64,000 nucleotides of DNA from Dendrobium chrysotoxum (lineage: Eukaryota; Streptophyta; Magnoliopsida; Asparagales; Orchidaceae). How positions within the stretch are numbered: the stretch's first letter is position 1; every line of letters begins with the position of its first letter. The stretch spans positions 69,047,021 to 69,111,020 of the forward strand of contig CM034300.1 in the NCBI GenBank assembly GCA_019925795.1, given 5' to 3'. Both the position numbers and the translations under genes were made by a program. Shown in pieces: positions 44,858-55,989 of this stretch. Under the pieces are notes generated by a model. It was not told the DNA's origin. It saw nothing but the letters and a program-made list of their open reading frames with translations, and did not search any database.

Positions 44858-45874
44858 TCAAGAGAAGTTCTCCTGATTCTTCGCAGAGAGCCGCTTCAGG
44901 AACTCGTAGGTAGTGATCATGGTGGTAGCAGACAGCGACATGGACGCCCATCTCGGCCCCAAACCTCTGTAACAAGCCATCCATCCTCCTTCCTTCAACA
45001 AGCTCTTTACAGCCCGCCCAATCGTCATTCTCCTTTTTCCTTCTTCCTCGCACCCATCCATCACCTGCATCCTGGTCTTGATCGTGTCCAATGGCATCGT
45101 CACGAGCGCCGCAGCTCCTCCGGCAATGGCCGCGCTCGTCCCCTGAACCACCGCCACCGTTCCACAATCCGGCTTAAATCCGGCGGCGGAATCTCGACTG
45201 CGGCTAAACCAATACCCCATTCCGCTCCATATGATTCTCTGAGAAACAGAATAGGAAGCCCACCACACGGCGTTCGATGGCGCATAGGTCAGGATCGACA
45301 TCCCAAAGCCGCGGTAAAGGCCTCGGAGGCCATCGGAGGTCAGTATCTTTCGGAAGGCGTCGACGCCGCCGCGGTATTTAAACGGCGAATCTCCCTGAAC
45401 CATGAGACGCTGGCTGACGACGTCGATGGGCGTCCAGATGACCTGCGCGGCAACGGCAGCGCTGAGACCGGCGGCAGCGTTGGAGGCGGCGGCGGCCGCT
45501 GTCTCGGTCATACCGAGGCGGATGGCGGCAGTGCCGACGCTGCTCTTGGTGACCTCGAGCGCAGCCATGTAGAGAGCGCGGGCGGGGATGGTGCCGGTGA
45601 GGGAGGTGGCGAAACCGCGGTAGAAACCGCGGGGACCTTCGTGGCGAAGGATGTAGGATACGGTGCGGAAGCAGGAAAGCGGGGTGTGGGAGATCTGGAG
45701 CCGCGTTTTGAGGACGACGGCAGGGTATAGCGCTGCTGAAACGCCGGAGAAGAGGGCGGCGCCTAGAAAGAAGAATCTCGACTTGTCAAGCATCTCCCAG
45801 TCGATTTCTGCAGGAAGGTGGATCTCCGCCGGTGACGGATCCTCCTCCTCCGCCGCCGCTGCCGTCAGGTTCAT
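44858..45874 (-). CDS. Mitochondrial carrier protein, SLC25A44-like
   Basis: Inner-membrane transporter of the mitochondrial carrier family. The protein resembles plant homologues of human SLC25A44, for which branched-chain amino acid transport has been described; the plant substrate is not established. It has 338 residues, close to the usual 300-350. I start at ATG 45874 (MNLTAAAAEEEDPS); the frame is open five codons upstream but only to a GTG. Three ~100-residue repeats are visible, with carrier signatures PAVVLKTRLQ (residues 51-60), PIDVVSQRL (149-157) and PLDTIKTRM (261-269). Each repeat has a G.YRG motif downstream (GFYRGF, GLYRGF, ACYRGL). The first two signatures lack one canonical charged residue each. 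An IDWEMLDKSRFFFLGAALFS segment leads into the first helix. The gene is intronless in the coding part and GC-rich. Long frames on the opposite strand (for example 44828-45730) are shadows. Confidence 0.93.
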   Translation of the reverse strand: MNLTAAAAEEEDPSPAEIHLPAEIDWEMLDKSRFFFLGAALFSGVSAALYPAVVLKTRLQISHTPLSCFRTVSYILRHEGPRGFYRGFATSLTGTIPARALYMAALEVTKSSVGTAAIRLGMTETAAAAASNAAAGLSAAVAAQVIWTPIDVVSQRLMVQGDSPFKYRGGVDAFRKILTSDGLRGLYRGFGMSILTYAPSNAVWWASYSVSQRIIWSGMGYWFSRSRDSAAGFKPDCGTVAVVQGTSAAIAGGAAALVTMPLDTIKTRMQVMDGCEEEGKRRMTIGRAVKSLLKEGGWMACYRGLGPRWASMSLSATTMITTYEFLKRLSAKNQENFS

Positions 45875-46285
45875 CTCGTTAGTCTCCACTTCTCTATCTT
45901 CAGCTATATAACCGGCCTACCCTTCATATCTACGCCAGTTTTAGAATCGTAAACCTAACCCTAACCATAATTCTCAGCTATCTATGTACATCTAACACTG
46001 ACCCGTACGTAATCGATCTAGAGATTTGTGAATTGAGTGAGTAATCTTGTCAGTACTCACAGGGGATGCGGCGTCTCTCGAGAGGAATACCTTATTCCGA
46101 TGTGCTTCCCGGCGGCGGGCGTGGAAAACATCTCCGCTGGCGATTACCAGCAGGGAGGCGCTCCAGATCTAGGGTTAGGTCTGGCGGCGGCGAGGGGGAA
46201 ACCTTGAAGAAGTTAGGGGAAGTGTAAGAAAAGCAGCGGGGGAAAAAAGGGGCAAAAAGATTTGCTGGCGTGGAGAAGTGAAGGG
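45875..46285 (-). promoter_or_regulatory. 5' UTR and core promoter region of the carrier gene, with possible leader intron
   Basis: On the minus strand a GC-rich leader with CCGCCGCC words and AACCCTAG (telo-box-like) motifs lies at about 46080-46230. A good splice donor, CCCCTGTGAGTACTG, begins an intron at 46060. A candidate acceptor TTATATAG ends at 45904, giving a 157-base 5' UTR intron; another AG nearby cannot be excluded. A CT-rich stretch at about 46190-46260 could be the transcription start area. A TATA box is not evident. Confidence 0.45.
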
Positions 46286-46669
46286 TAAGTTATGATATTT
46301 TTTAGTAACAAGGGTGGTTTGTGCATATTAATTCTTATTCGGCCTGCGGCGTCATCCACTTCGGTGAGATTGACAGGTGTCTGTTACCTGTTCGAAGAGA
46401 GATGGTACCAAGACGCCCGGGGAGGTTGAGCGCGGTGCGTGGCGGCCAGACTTCTGTGGGTATTGGCAGCGTGGCGCTTCGCCCTATCTGGATCCGCTTC
46501 GTGGAGATCGTTTCGTACGATTAATTACCGGCATTTCCAGGTAAAATAACTGTACGAGTGGACCGACTTTTAAAATATGTTATCTTCCTTTAAGGTTAAT
46601 TTAATTGATAAATATATATATTTTTCAAAAAAAAAAAAATATTTGAAAAAAAGTATGTTCTTGATCTCC
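46286..46669. other. Upstream flank of the carrier gene
   Basis: A moderately GC-rich part to about 46530 (67-codon frame at 46321, no domain), then AT-rich DNA. Confidence 0.35.
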
Positions 46670-47430
46670 TGTAAATATGGTGGAGAATACTCGAGATACA
46701 GTAAAGCGTGATGAAAGTGGTTAACTGTTGGCAATTAAAAAATGATGGCTGAACTAAGGTAGTTGATGATGATGATCGGATGATAGTGGTGAATTTTGAT
46801 GATCTGGCAACATTGGTTAGACAATGAACAGTCGTGTTTAAATAATAGTGGTTATTGACAATTATCATTGGCATTTTGTGTTTGACATGCTCTTCATATT
46901 TCTAAGCTCCCTCCATATTAAGGTCAAAGAGCCTTTCATATAAAGAATGTGTGTTTATTTATAATTTTTTTGGTGTGATAATTTAACAAGTTTAGTCAAA
47001 ATCTCAAGATATTCTATCACATAGGCTAGGCTAATTCCCTTGAGTTAGACTATTACTTCAACATTTAAGTATCTTAATGACCTTGAAATTGAGAAATCTT
47101 AGATTTGTAGGGTTTCTCTTGTCAAGATGCTCATCTTGAGTATAAGCATGTTAGTTTTGGAGATTATTTGGTTTATTAAGTAATATTATGGAGTTTTTAA
47201 TAACACTTCAAGGGCTTTATTTGATTTCATTTTGAATCAGATTAGATCCTTGTTGGTGTCATTGAGCTCATCTCATTGAAACGTTCAGTTTCACTATAAA
47301 TTTGTTGAATTGAAGTTTGAATGATTTTGAACTTGTTTCAAAAAAAAAAAAAATTGATTCAATATGGAATTAATGCTTAATCAAATTATTTTTTTGAATG
47401 TCAAAATCTATCTCATGTAAAAATGAATTA
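46670..47430 (-). repeat. Decayed LTR related to the Tat element (copy R3)
   Basis: Minus-strand LTR relic. A GATGATGATCGGATGATAGT-like tract (46735-46870) is followed by CTTCATATTTCTAAGCTCCC and CTTTCATATAAAG (leader and TATA region). The U3 words then match other relics: ATTTAAGTATCTTAATGACC, TTTGGAGATTATTTGG and CATTGAAACGTTCAGTTTCA. The order is the same as at 55500-55930 and 61140-61570. The 92-codon frame at 46596-46874 is inside the tract. Confidence 0.55.
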
Positions 47431-47879
47431 AATTTTGAAAAAATTTAACACAAAATTATAATTTCTAAAAAAAGGAACAACTAATCTATAGGTGTCAACA
47501 TTGACCTCTCCTCCTTATCATGAACCAAATTAATCCTTTAAAATCAAAATTTTACAATTTCCTAAAATTTGTACATACAATTTCCTAAAATTTGTACATG
47601 CAATTGGAGCAAAAATTATTAAGAAGTTTTGCTCAAAACTTCTGAGGTTTTCTCAAAATGGATTGTAGAAGCTCCGATGGACTCTAAAAGTGCAAAATTT
47701 TTGGTTTAAAATGTTAATATATCATTGTGAGGGCTGTAAAAATACTTCAAAAGGCCTTTTTGAACCTAAAACCATACCTTAATGCCAAGTATTGGTCACA
47801 TCTCTCACAAAACAAAATAGAATAGTTTTAATTTTTTTATGTTTTACTAATTTACTTAGTTCACTTTCCAAGGGGAGAT
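47431..47879. other. Spacer between two divergent LTR relics
   Basis: No gene. It contains a short tandem duplication of ACAATTTCCTAAAATTTGTA (about 47557-47600). Confidence 0.4.
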
Positions 47880-49406
47880 TTAGATTGATGTCTATAGAGT
47901 TGTTGGGCTTTGTAATTGGTCTAGAATTTTGATTTCACTCGAGATTTTGAAGATCCAAATTATTTTTAAAATCAAAGACTTTAATATGCAAAAATTGGGA
48001 AGCAACAAATACATCACTATAAAAGCATGAATCTTGATGAAAGTATATGAATCAAAATCTCTTAGTAAACTTATAGTTGAAATTAACATTTTGATGAGAT
48101 GAACCTAAGGGACCAAATTATATCCCAATCTTGTGCTCTTATAATCAAAATGAACAAAGAAGAATGCATAATATGATGTCATCACTATACTCAAATGTTT
48201 AGGAAATAATAAGTGATCAAGAGAAATCACTCTAAGCCATCAGATGGAGTGCTTGTGAATTTTGAAAAAAAAAATAAAAAATAAAATAAAACACCTCTCC
48301 AAAAAATTATAAATAGACTCTCATTAGGAGGGCCTAACATGTGAGACAGCTGAAATATTTAAAGAATTCTAGAGCTATGTTTGATGATTGATGCTGAAGA
48401 TTATTGGAAATGATAATTGTTGCCTTACTAATACCATTTGATAGCTATTTCCATTGATTTTGATGTCTATCAATATTATTGAGGCAATGCAAATTATTAA
48501 CATCAACCTCAACGCCCATGGATGCTAACAAGTTTATTGCCAATTGTTTGCCACAATATCAATATTCGTCAATACCTATAAGGTCAACGCTCTCCATGGA
48601 CACCAATTCTAATATTTGTCGATGCCAATAAGGTCATTACCCACAATTGCCAATAATGTTGACACTTGTTGATCTCTATTAAGTTGTTGCACTCCATCAA
48701 CACTAACTTTGGTGTTTATTGATTCCAATAAGATTTTCTCCTACCGTTGCATTTGTTGTTTCCAATATGGATAATAACAAAGTTTGACATCTACATATGC
48801 CAATAAGGTCACCGCCCACCATCACCTTCAATGTTAATGCTCATTGTCACCAACAAAGATAGCACCCTTTATTAACATCAAATATGATGTCCTCTAATGC
48901 CAACAATGTTATTGCCATCAACATTGTTTTTCATTACCACAAATCAGCCAATGCTCATTGGTAACACTAACATCAACCACCACTAAAGCGAATGAATTCA
49001 TGCCCATCTTCAACATCAATGCTCGCCAACACTAATAAGATTGCCAATTGGTATTGCCAAAATGTCAATGCTCGTTGACATCAATAATATTTATGCTCGT
49101 CGATGTCAACAATGTCATTATCCTCCATCCACAACAATGTCTATCAATGCTAACCAGTTTATCGCTCACCATTGATACTAATGTTGATGTCTAATTTCAA
49201 CAAGAATGTTAACATTAACCATCGCTAATAAGTTAAAAAAAAAAACCAACGCTAACAAGTTTGACGCATGCCATTGACACTAATGTTGATGTATACTGAT
49301 AACAATGTGGTCATTGCCCATCATTGTAAATAATATCGATGCCTACTATCATCATAAGGGTTAATGCACTTAGCATACACCAATGTTAGTGTCCACCCAT
49401 ACCAAT
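47880..49406 (+). repeat. Decayed LTR related to the Tat element (copy R4), left part
   Basis: Plus-strand LTR relic. U3 words at 48070-48210 (AACTTATAGTTGAAATTAAC, GCTCTTATAATCAAAATG, GATGTCATCACTATACTC) parallel the intact LTR. ATTATAAATAGACTCTCATT at about 48308 is the TATA region. A purine-rich leader and a 1-kb degenerate tract follow (48420-49406), made of words like CACCATTGACACTAATGTTG and TCAACACTAATAAGGTTG. The tract is cut at 49406 by an insertion and continues at 52977. Confidence 0.6.
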
Positions 49407-50293
49407 TGTCACAACCCAATCTGATATAACTCACAGGCAAAACATGTTATATCGTGTTGGATGGTGATAGACCAAACCTAAGATCTAAGTTTGGAGAATT
49501 TTTCAAATTTTTTTTTCAAATATCAACCAACAGCAGAGCTACTAATTAACTTCCAATGAGTAGAAAATCAACTCATCCATAAAGTTTCTTTTCATTTCAT
49601 TTATCTTCAAAATGTATGTACAAAAAAAATTTGTGCACTATTGTGCATGGCAACATATTAGAAGAAAGTAATATAGAGAACAATCATAACTGTATAAAAT
49701 CTAAAAAATTAGAAAAATACTTATACAAACTCATAAGATCAGAACCTACAACCCCAGCTACTCAATCGGCTTTTTACCATTTCCTTGATCTCATACAGAA
49801 TACATAATTGGTGTGGGCTAACACAACTCAGCAGATCACATCCAACGATCTAAATTTTTAATAACCTATCCAATGTGCATTTATTTATTTAAAAGAAGTT
49901 AGCAACAAGCTATTATACTGATCAGAGTAAGGCTAGCAGATAACAAAAATTAAGTAGACTTTACATTGAAAGTAAGTAAACAAGTACTTCATATATCAGA
50001 GTAGAAAGTAATAGAGTTTACTCAAGCCCTTATGCCTCCCATTAGAAACAAATATAATAATTCAAACTCTTATAACTCTCTGCGCTTAACACATTAGATA
50101 TTCAAAAAATTAATCCTTTATAACTCCCGGTGCATTTAGCATAATATAACTTTGTCCAACATCAAAACTTCTCAGATTCACATATTCCAAATAGATAAGC
50201 ACATGTATAATGGCATTTGAATGAAATAATTGAAAATAACCAATTTGTTGAAATTCACAGAATGTTATATCATTAGCCAATAAATTCAACGAA

Positions 50294-50320
50294 TTAGCAA
50301 AATTTCATAAATTTTGGAAT
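50294..50320. repeat. LINE target-site duplication (left)
   Basis: 27 bases starting TTAGCAAAATTTCATAAATT, repeated at 52219-52245 with one difference (TTTTGGAAT versus TTTTAGAAT). Confidence 0.9.
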
Positions 50321-52218
50321 ATTGTAAAAGATGTGCTTGGAGTATCAAAGGAAAAAGCTCTTAATAGTAAAAATAGTTGGTGGTGGAATTCAAATGTGTA
50401 AGAAAAGATAAAAAATAAAAAGATTTGTTATAAAATTAGTTTAGATGTAAAAATTCTGATAATTAGGAAAGATATAAAGAGGCGTGTTAGGAGTCTAAGA
50501 AAGCAATATGCGATGCAAAGATCTTAACTTTTAATGATTTATATAATAGATTAGATACTAAGGAGGGAGAAAGATATATGTAAATACTTTTCTTAGAAGA
50601 TGATATTCAACAAAGGTGGATGAGATATTTTGTTAAATTTTTTAATGAAGAATGTGAAAAAACGATTGACTTTAGTGACTTTAGCACCCTAAATGAAAAT
50701 AAAAATTTATGTTTTTATTGGTGTATTATTAAAAGCGAAGTTAGAGAGGCTTTAAAGAAAATAAAGTAAGGAAAAGCTGTTAGACCTGATGAAATTCCAA
50801 TAGAGGTGTGCAAATGCTATGAGATGAAGGAATTTCTTGGCTTACTAATTTTTTTTATTGTTTTGAAGACTAAAAAGATGCCAGATGAGTCGAGAATGAG
50901 TGTGTTAATTCCTATTTTTAAGAATAAAGGTGATGCACAAGATTGGGCAAATTATAGAGGAATTAAGTTAATGTGTCGTACTTTAAAACTTTGGGAACGA
51001 GTTATGGAGCGTGGGCTGCGGCATGATACTAATATTTCTCAAAATCAATTTGGATTCATGCCAGGTAGGTTTACTATGGAAGCCATACATTTATTGAGAG
51101 GTTTGATGGTGAAATATAGAGAGTAAGGAGGATCTGCATATGATATTTATTGATTTAGAGAAAGCATATGATAAAGTTCCAAGAGAAGTGCTATAGAAAG
51201 TTCTTAAAAAGAAAGGAGTTAATAACGCTTATATTCAAATCATTAATGATATGTATGTATGAGCTATTACTTATATTCAAACACAAGGTGGTTTGACCAA
51301 GTATTTTCCTATTTCGGTTGGATTACATCAAGGATCAGCCTTAAGCCCATATCTTTTTGCTTTAGTCATGGATGTTCTCACTAGACATTTGCAAGAGGAT
51401 GTACCTTGGTGTATGCTTTTTGCTAATGATATTCTTCTTATTGATAAGACTAGAGAGGGAGTTGAAGGTAAACATGAATTATGGAGGTCAACTTTAGAGT
51501 CTAAAGGTTTTCGCTTGAGTAGAACTTAAATTTAATATATGGAGTGTAATTTTAATAGTAATAGACCTGGTGATGGGATTGTGACTTTGGACGATCAAGT
51601 CATTAATAAGAGTACACATTTTAGATATCTTGGATCTATTGTTCAGAGTGATGGTGAAATAGATGGGGATATTATCAGCAGAATTCAAGTTGGATGGTTG
51701 AACTGGAAGAATGCATCGGGCTTGTTGTGTGATAGAAAAGTACCCCTCAAACTTAAGGAAAAATTTTATAAAATGGTGGTGAGACTAGCAATGATTTATG
51801 GTGCCGAATGTAGACCATTAAAAGAGAAGCATAATACTAAGTTAAGTGTTGCAGAGATGAGGATGCTCAGGTGGATGAGTGGCTTTACCCTTAGAGATAC
51901 TATACGAAACGACCATATACGTGAAAAGGTTGGAGTAGCTCTAGTGAAAGATAAGATTAGAGAGAGTCACCTTAGATGGTTTGGTCACATAAAATGGAAG
52001 CCTCCCGACGACCCGGTTAGCAAAGTAGAGGTATTAGATTTGACCTATGTTAAGAAAGGTAGGGGTAGACCTAAAAAGACTTGTATTAAAAATATTAGAA
52101 ATGATCTTCTATATTAGATTTAAACAAGAATTTGACTTTTAACACGACACAATGGAGAAAAAGGATTCATGTAGTTGACCCCACGTAGTGGGGCAAAGGC
52201 TTGATGTTGTTGTTGTTG
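50321..52218 (+). mobile_element. RTE-type LINE, 5' truncated
   Basis: Non-LTR retrotransposon bounded by a 27-bp target-site duplication. It starts inside the linker between endonuclease and RT (VLGVSKEKALNSKNSWWWNS-like text at 50332-50395) and ends with an RTE-type 3' UTR (GACCCCACGTAGTGGGGCAA, 52168-52187) and a (TTG)n tail at 52205-52218. Truncation at the 5' end is normal for target-primed reverse transcription. Decayed copies of its 3' end are at 43732-44213 and 59525-59690. Confidence 0.88.
50755..52117 (+). pseudogene. LINE reverse transcriptase remnant
   Basis: RT spread over three frames with stops. 50755-51126 holds GKAVRPDEIPIEV, then VLIPIFKNKGDAQDWANYRG and NQFGFMPGRFTMEAI. 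51140-51529 holds MIFIDLEKAYDKVPREVL, GLHQGSALSPYLFALVMD and the active-site block MLFANDILLID, where the usual DD is ND, so the catalytic Asp is lost. 51539-52117 is the carboxy-terminal region with HFRYLGSIVQSDGEID, AEMRMLRWMSGFTLRD and HLRWFGHI, typical of plant RTE elements. In-frame stops at 51124, 51194, 51260 and 51527 separate the pieces. Confidence 0.88.
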
Positions 52219-52245
52219 TTAGCAAAATTTCATAAATTTTAGAAT
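52219..52245. repeat. LINE target-site duplication (right)
   Basis: Partner of 50294-50320; it directly follows the (TTG)n tail. Confidence 0.9.
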
Positions 52246-52976
52246 TTAATCAAATTATCAGGGATTGTTCAGGATGCTATTTTGAAGCTCTAATTGCACT
52301 ACAACATTATTTTCAAAAGTCAAAAATATTTTTTTAATTTACTAAAAATAGAGCACTTTTTAATTTACACAATGAAATTTCTAAAGAAAATAACAAAATA
52401 TCCAAAATATTCGTATCTATAACATACAGAAATTTCACTATGTAAGTTTAATAATGCAAAGTTATCCTCGTTTTTATACTAAAAAATTATAATTCTAATC
52501 AGAAAGATCTTAAAATTTTCACATTATTAAAAACTGAGATAGACATAATGCAACTTACCTCGATTAGAACAACTTTCCAAACCGGGCCAACAGCAGAAAA
52601 TGGATTGAAAATGCTTGAAACCAGCTTTCTCTCTCTAAAACTCTCTCTTTCTCTAAGACCTAAGGGAGGTTTGATTTTAGCAAATGAGGATTTTTAGTAG
52701 AAATTGATATTTTTATAAAAAATTGACCTGATGTCGTGATGCTCCAGACAGCATCACCATAGTGTCGGCCTAGATCATTTTGAAATGACCAAATTTGATA
52801 GCCTAGAGTGTTGTAGTACTCCCAAGAGAAGACTTCAAACTTTATGATTCATGCACACAAACCCTCGAGACACACTTCAGACTAGATTTTATACGCACTT
52901 ACAGACATATGCAAAGAAAAAATAAAAGTTTTAACACATACACAGCTTATCAGACTTGGTCAAAACAAGTGTAACA

Positions 52977-53285
52977 CTGTTGCTAATAATGTCTATTGCT
53001 TCCGTCACTATTAAGATGAATGCTTGCCATCAACACTAATGCAAATAAGGTTGTCATCATTAACACTACTATTAATGTATATTGTCACCAATGAGGGAGG
53101 CATAAGTTATCTCTTTCAATGTCAGGCCTCAGATTTTCTTACCTTCCAAAATTTTCACATAAAAAAACATTAGGTCCTATGAGTTGCTTTCAACTTATAT
53201 TATATATGTATGTACAATGTATTCATACAATGCCAAAATGATAAAACTCAATCTATTGCCATAAACATTTTAACGCACAAAAGTT
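52977..53285 (+). repeat. Decayed LTR copy R4, right part
   Basis: Continuation of the degenerate tract (GCCATCAACACTAATGCAAA, to about 53100). A U5 end follows with TTTCAATGTCAGGCCTCAG, TTCACATAAAAAAACATTAG and GTATGTACAATGTATTC, the counterparts of CAACTGGGCGTGGCCCCG, CCACGTAAAAATCCTGGTG and ATACGTACAACGC in the intact LTR. Confidence 0.55.
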
Positions 53286-53535
53286 GTAAATCATGTATAT
53301 CTTTTTCTGCTAATTTTTTTTTTTTTTTTCCAAATTTAAAGTAAATCCTCTCATAATTTATCCTACTAAAAACAACATATTCATTTTAATCAACTCAAAA
53401 ATCTATATCACAAAGATAGACACTATAGCAATCCCTCCTTTTTATTATTCAAATTAGCTCTTTAAATCTTTTTCTAATTCAATATTAGGAGTACTAATAT
53501 TATCATTGTTTATAATGTCCTCCATAATAGACTTA

Positions 53536-53655
53536 GACTTCGTTTGAGACGACTTTTTTTCTACTTCTTAAAGTAGCTTTCTAGTACAAAAATTAAATTT
53601 TTTGTAATAAAAAGCTGCTTTAAGAAGCAGCAAGAAAGCCGTCCCAAACGAAGCC
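53536..53655. mobile_element. Tourist-like MITE copy 7 (120 bp)
   Basis: Left end GACTTCGTTTGAGACGAC after TTA (53533-53535). Right end GCCGTCCCAAACGAAGCC, then TTG. The arms AAAGTAGCTTTCTAGTAC and AAAAGCTGCTTTAAGAAGC fold into a long hairpin. Confidence 0.8.
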
Positions 53656-55118
53656 TTGATAACGATTGCAATCTCAATAACTTTAGCCAGTTCAAGTATT
53701 ATATTTCTAACCCTCAATCTACTAATATGCTCCTGCTCTCTCTTCCTTGTAATTATTCCATTTTTAATAACTCTCTAGTATTTCTATCCAAACAATAAAA
53801 TTTTCATGTATTAACTCTTAGACTAGTTTTGACCTAATAATTTTTTAAATATTTATTTAGGTTGACATTTTAATCAACCTTTGCCTATGTCTCAACATAA
53901 AAAATAAATTATAATGTGTCTTCCACTAATGGCATTGTTAATTCTTGGCTAATTCTCACATTCTTAGCATTAATTTATGCTACATTAATATATTAAATGA
54001 GTACTGCACACACACAAAATTTGATGTGTTGTATGCTATGTTGTCAATATATAATTTTAAATATTGTTAAATTTTCTCTACCTCTATTTCTCTCTTACTA
54101 TTAACATATATAAACAAATTAATTATAAATTGGACAACATCAAATATTTTTCTTTGTAAATATATTTGAGGTAAAAGACATTAATAATAATTTTATTTTC
54201 TAAAAGTTTCTATAAATTTTATAATTGTGGTGAATTTAATATGATGCAACTATGTTTTTATTTGAAAAAAAAAAATTATTTCAGGATATCATTAGATTTG
54301 CTTTAAGATTAGTGAAATATGAGCCTCTTATATACAACATTAATCTCAGAGCAAATCAAATGATTTTCATGCTCTTTCTGATATAATTTGTATGAGGATA
54401 TACTAAGACAATTCTTTTCCTTTTATTTTGAATTTAATCAAATTAAGTTTCTATCTTCAACTTTTATCATTATTTATATAAACTCCATTTTCTTTTTCTT
54501 TTTATTTTTATTTTTATTTGGTAAATAGAATTATATGTGATAAAACATAGCCTTGCATCTTGGATTTGTTTAGTGAAGTGTTTATGTCCACATGAACAAA
54601 TTTGCTCAAGTTGTAATGATTTATGATAGGATATCCATCTTAAGCTATCTCACATTTGATTATTGCTAGTTTAATTGTATGTGCACAACATGCATATGAT
54701 TATATTTAAAAAAATCAAAAATAATATTATAAAAATATAAAACTATATTCATTTCATAAATTATTTTTATAATAAAGAGAACATTTTAATAAGTTTATCA
54801 TTACAAGCAATAGTAATAATAATCATATTAAAAAAAATAATTTTTTAAAAACATATTTCATAAACTAGATTAAGATAAACTTAATTTTAAAAATACATGC
54901 CTTGTATTATAATAATTAGGTTAATCATGCATGTTAATTCCTAGTTAAAATGCACATGCTATTAGAGTATGTGGCAAAAAATTATGATCAATCAATCCTA
55001 TATTGAGAATGTTTTCCCAATTTGGTGATGTTAGGACATTGAGAGCAACAACCTTTGCCAAGGTTTTTTTGCTTTCTTGTATATGTTTCAAAACATTCTT
55101 AAAATGTGCTAGGAAATT
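53656..55118. other. AT-rich intergenic DNA
   Basis: No gene or recognised repeat in 1.4 kb. Confidence 0.4.
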
Positions 55119-55989
55119 TGCACTAATAAAATTTTTAATATCTTAGCTTTATACAAAAACCATCATACAGATAAATAAGAGTTGCAAGAGACACTAGAAA
55201 ATTTTAAATGGAAAACCTAGAAAGGGAAAAAGAATTCTTAGAGGATGAGCTTGTTGAAATAATCTACTATATAATTATAATGATACAGGAATCTATCCCT
55301 CTTCATAATTGAAGAAGATGAGATTATATACAATTGGGAATAATTATTTGATTCTTGTTGAAGAGATAATAGAGGTTGGATGTCCGCAGTCAAACAATTA
55401 AAGCCCCATAATGGGTTGAATGTTAGTAATTAGGTGACAATAGTTAGGAGATGGTGACGGTGGTGGCTGATGATGGTCGTCAGTGGCGATCATCAGGAAA
55501 TGTGCTAGAGTTTTTTAGCTCTCTCAATTCAAACGCCCCTCATGTAGAAAATGAAAAACAATTTATAGCCTTTTTGAGAGGGACATTTTATTAAATTTGA
55601 CTACAATCCAAAATAATACATTGAACAGCTCATATTATTCCCCTTGATTATTGATCATTTATGCAACATCTGAGCACTTTAATGACCACAAAATTGAATG
55701 ATCATCGATTCGCTCAATTTGACTCAACTACATAATATTTGAGATTATTTGGTCCCCCAAGTAATGTCCCACATTTTTCATTTATATTTCAAGTGCTGCA
55801 TTTGAGCTTGTTTGGAGTCAGATCAGATCATTTTACGATGGTAATGGGTTCTTCTTGTTAAGTATTCAATTCGAATATAAGTTTTTTGAAATCAAAGTTC
55901 GGATGATCCTAAACTTAATTACTTAAATTTCTAATCAAATATTATCTTGATATTTGTGCTAAGCAATTAAAGTATTTGGAGATGCATCA
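55119..55989 (-). repeat. 3' LTR of element 2
   Basis: Minus orientation; it starts near TGATGCATC (55989). U3 words TTCGAATATAAG and ATGATCATCGATTCGCTC; a leader; a short GGTGACGGTGGTGGCTGATG tract (55440-55495); and a U5 end (AGAGTTGCAAGAGACAC at 55165). Ends are approximate. Confidence 0.55.

Larger units (their letters stand above)
49407..52976 (+). mobile_element. Probable solo LTR (TGTCACAACCC...GTGTAACA), itself interrupted by a LINE
   Basis: Splits the R4 relic. It begins TGTCACAACCC and ends AAGTGTAACA, i.e. TGT...ACA, like many plant gypsy LTRs. Without the LINE and one target-site copy it would be about 1.65 kb. It has no coding potential. A CT-rich stretch at 52627-52660 may mark its transcribed leader. 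The flanks CCAAT and CTGTT do not form a target-site duplication, so the element type is inferred. Confidence 0.45.

Noticed and set aside
44828..45730. A 300-codon open frame on the plus strand
   Set aside because: It is exactly antisense to the mitochondrial carrier gene, has no domain, and is explained by the GC-rich codon use of that gene.
45950..45970. Telomere-like CCTAACCCTAACC in the carrier 5' region
   Set aside because: Only two units; telo-box-like words are common in plant leaders, so no interstitial telomere is claimed.
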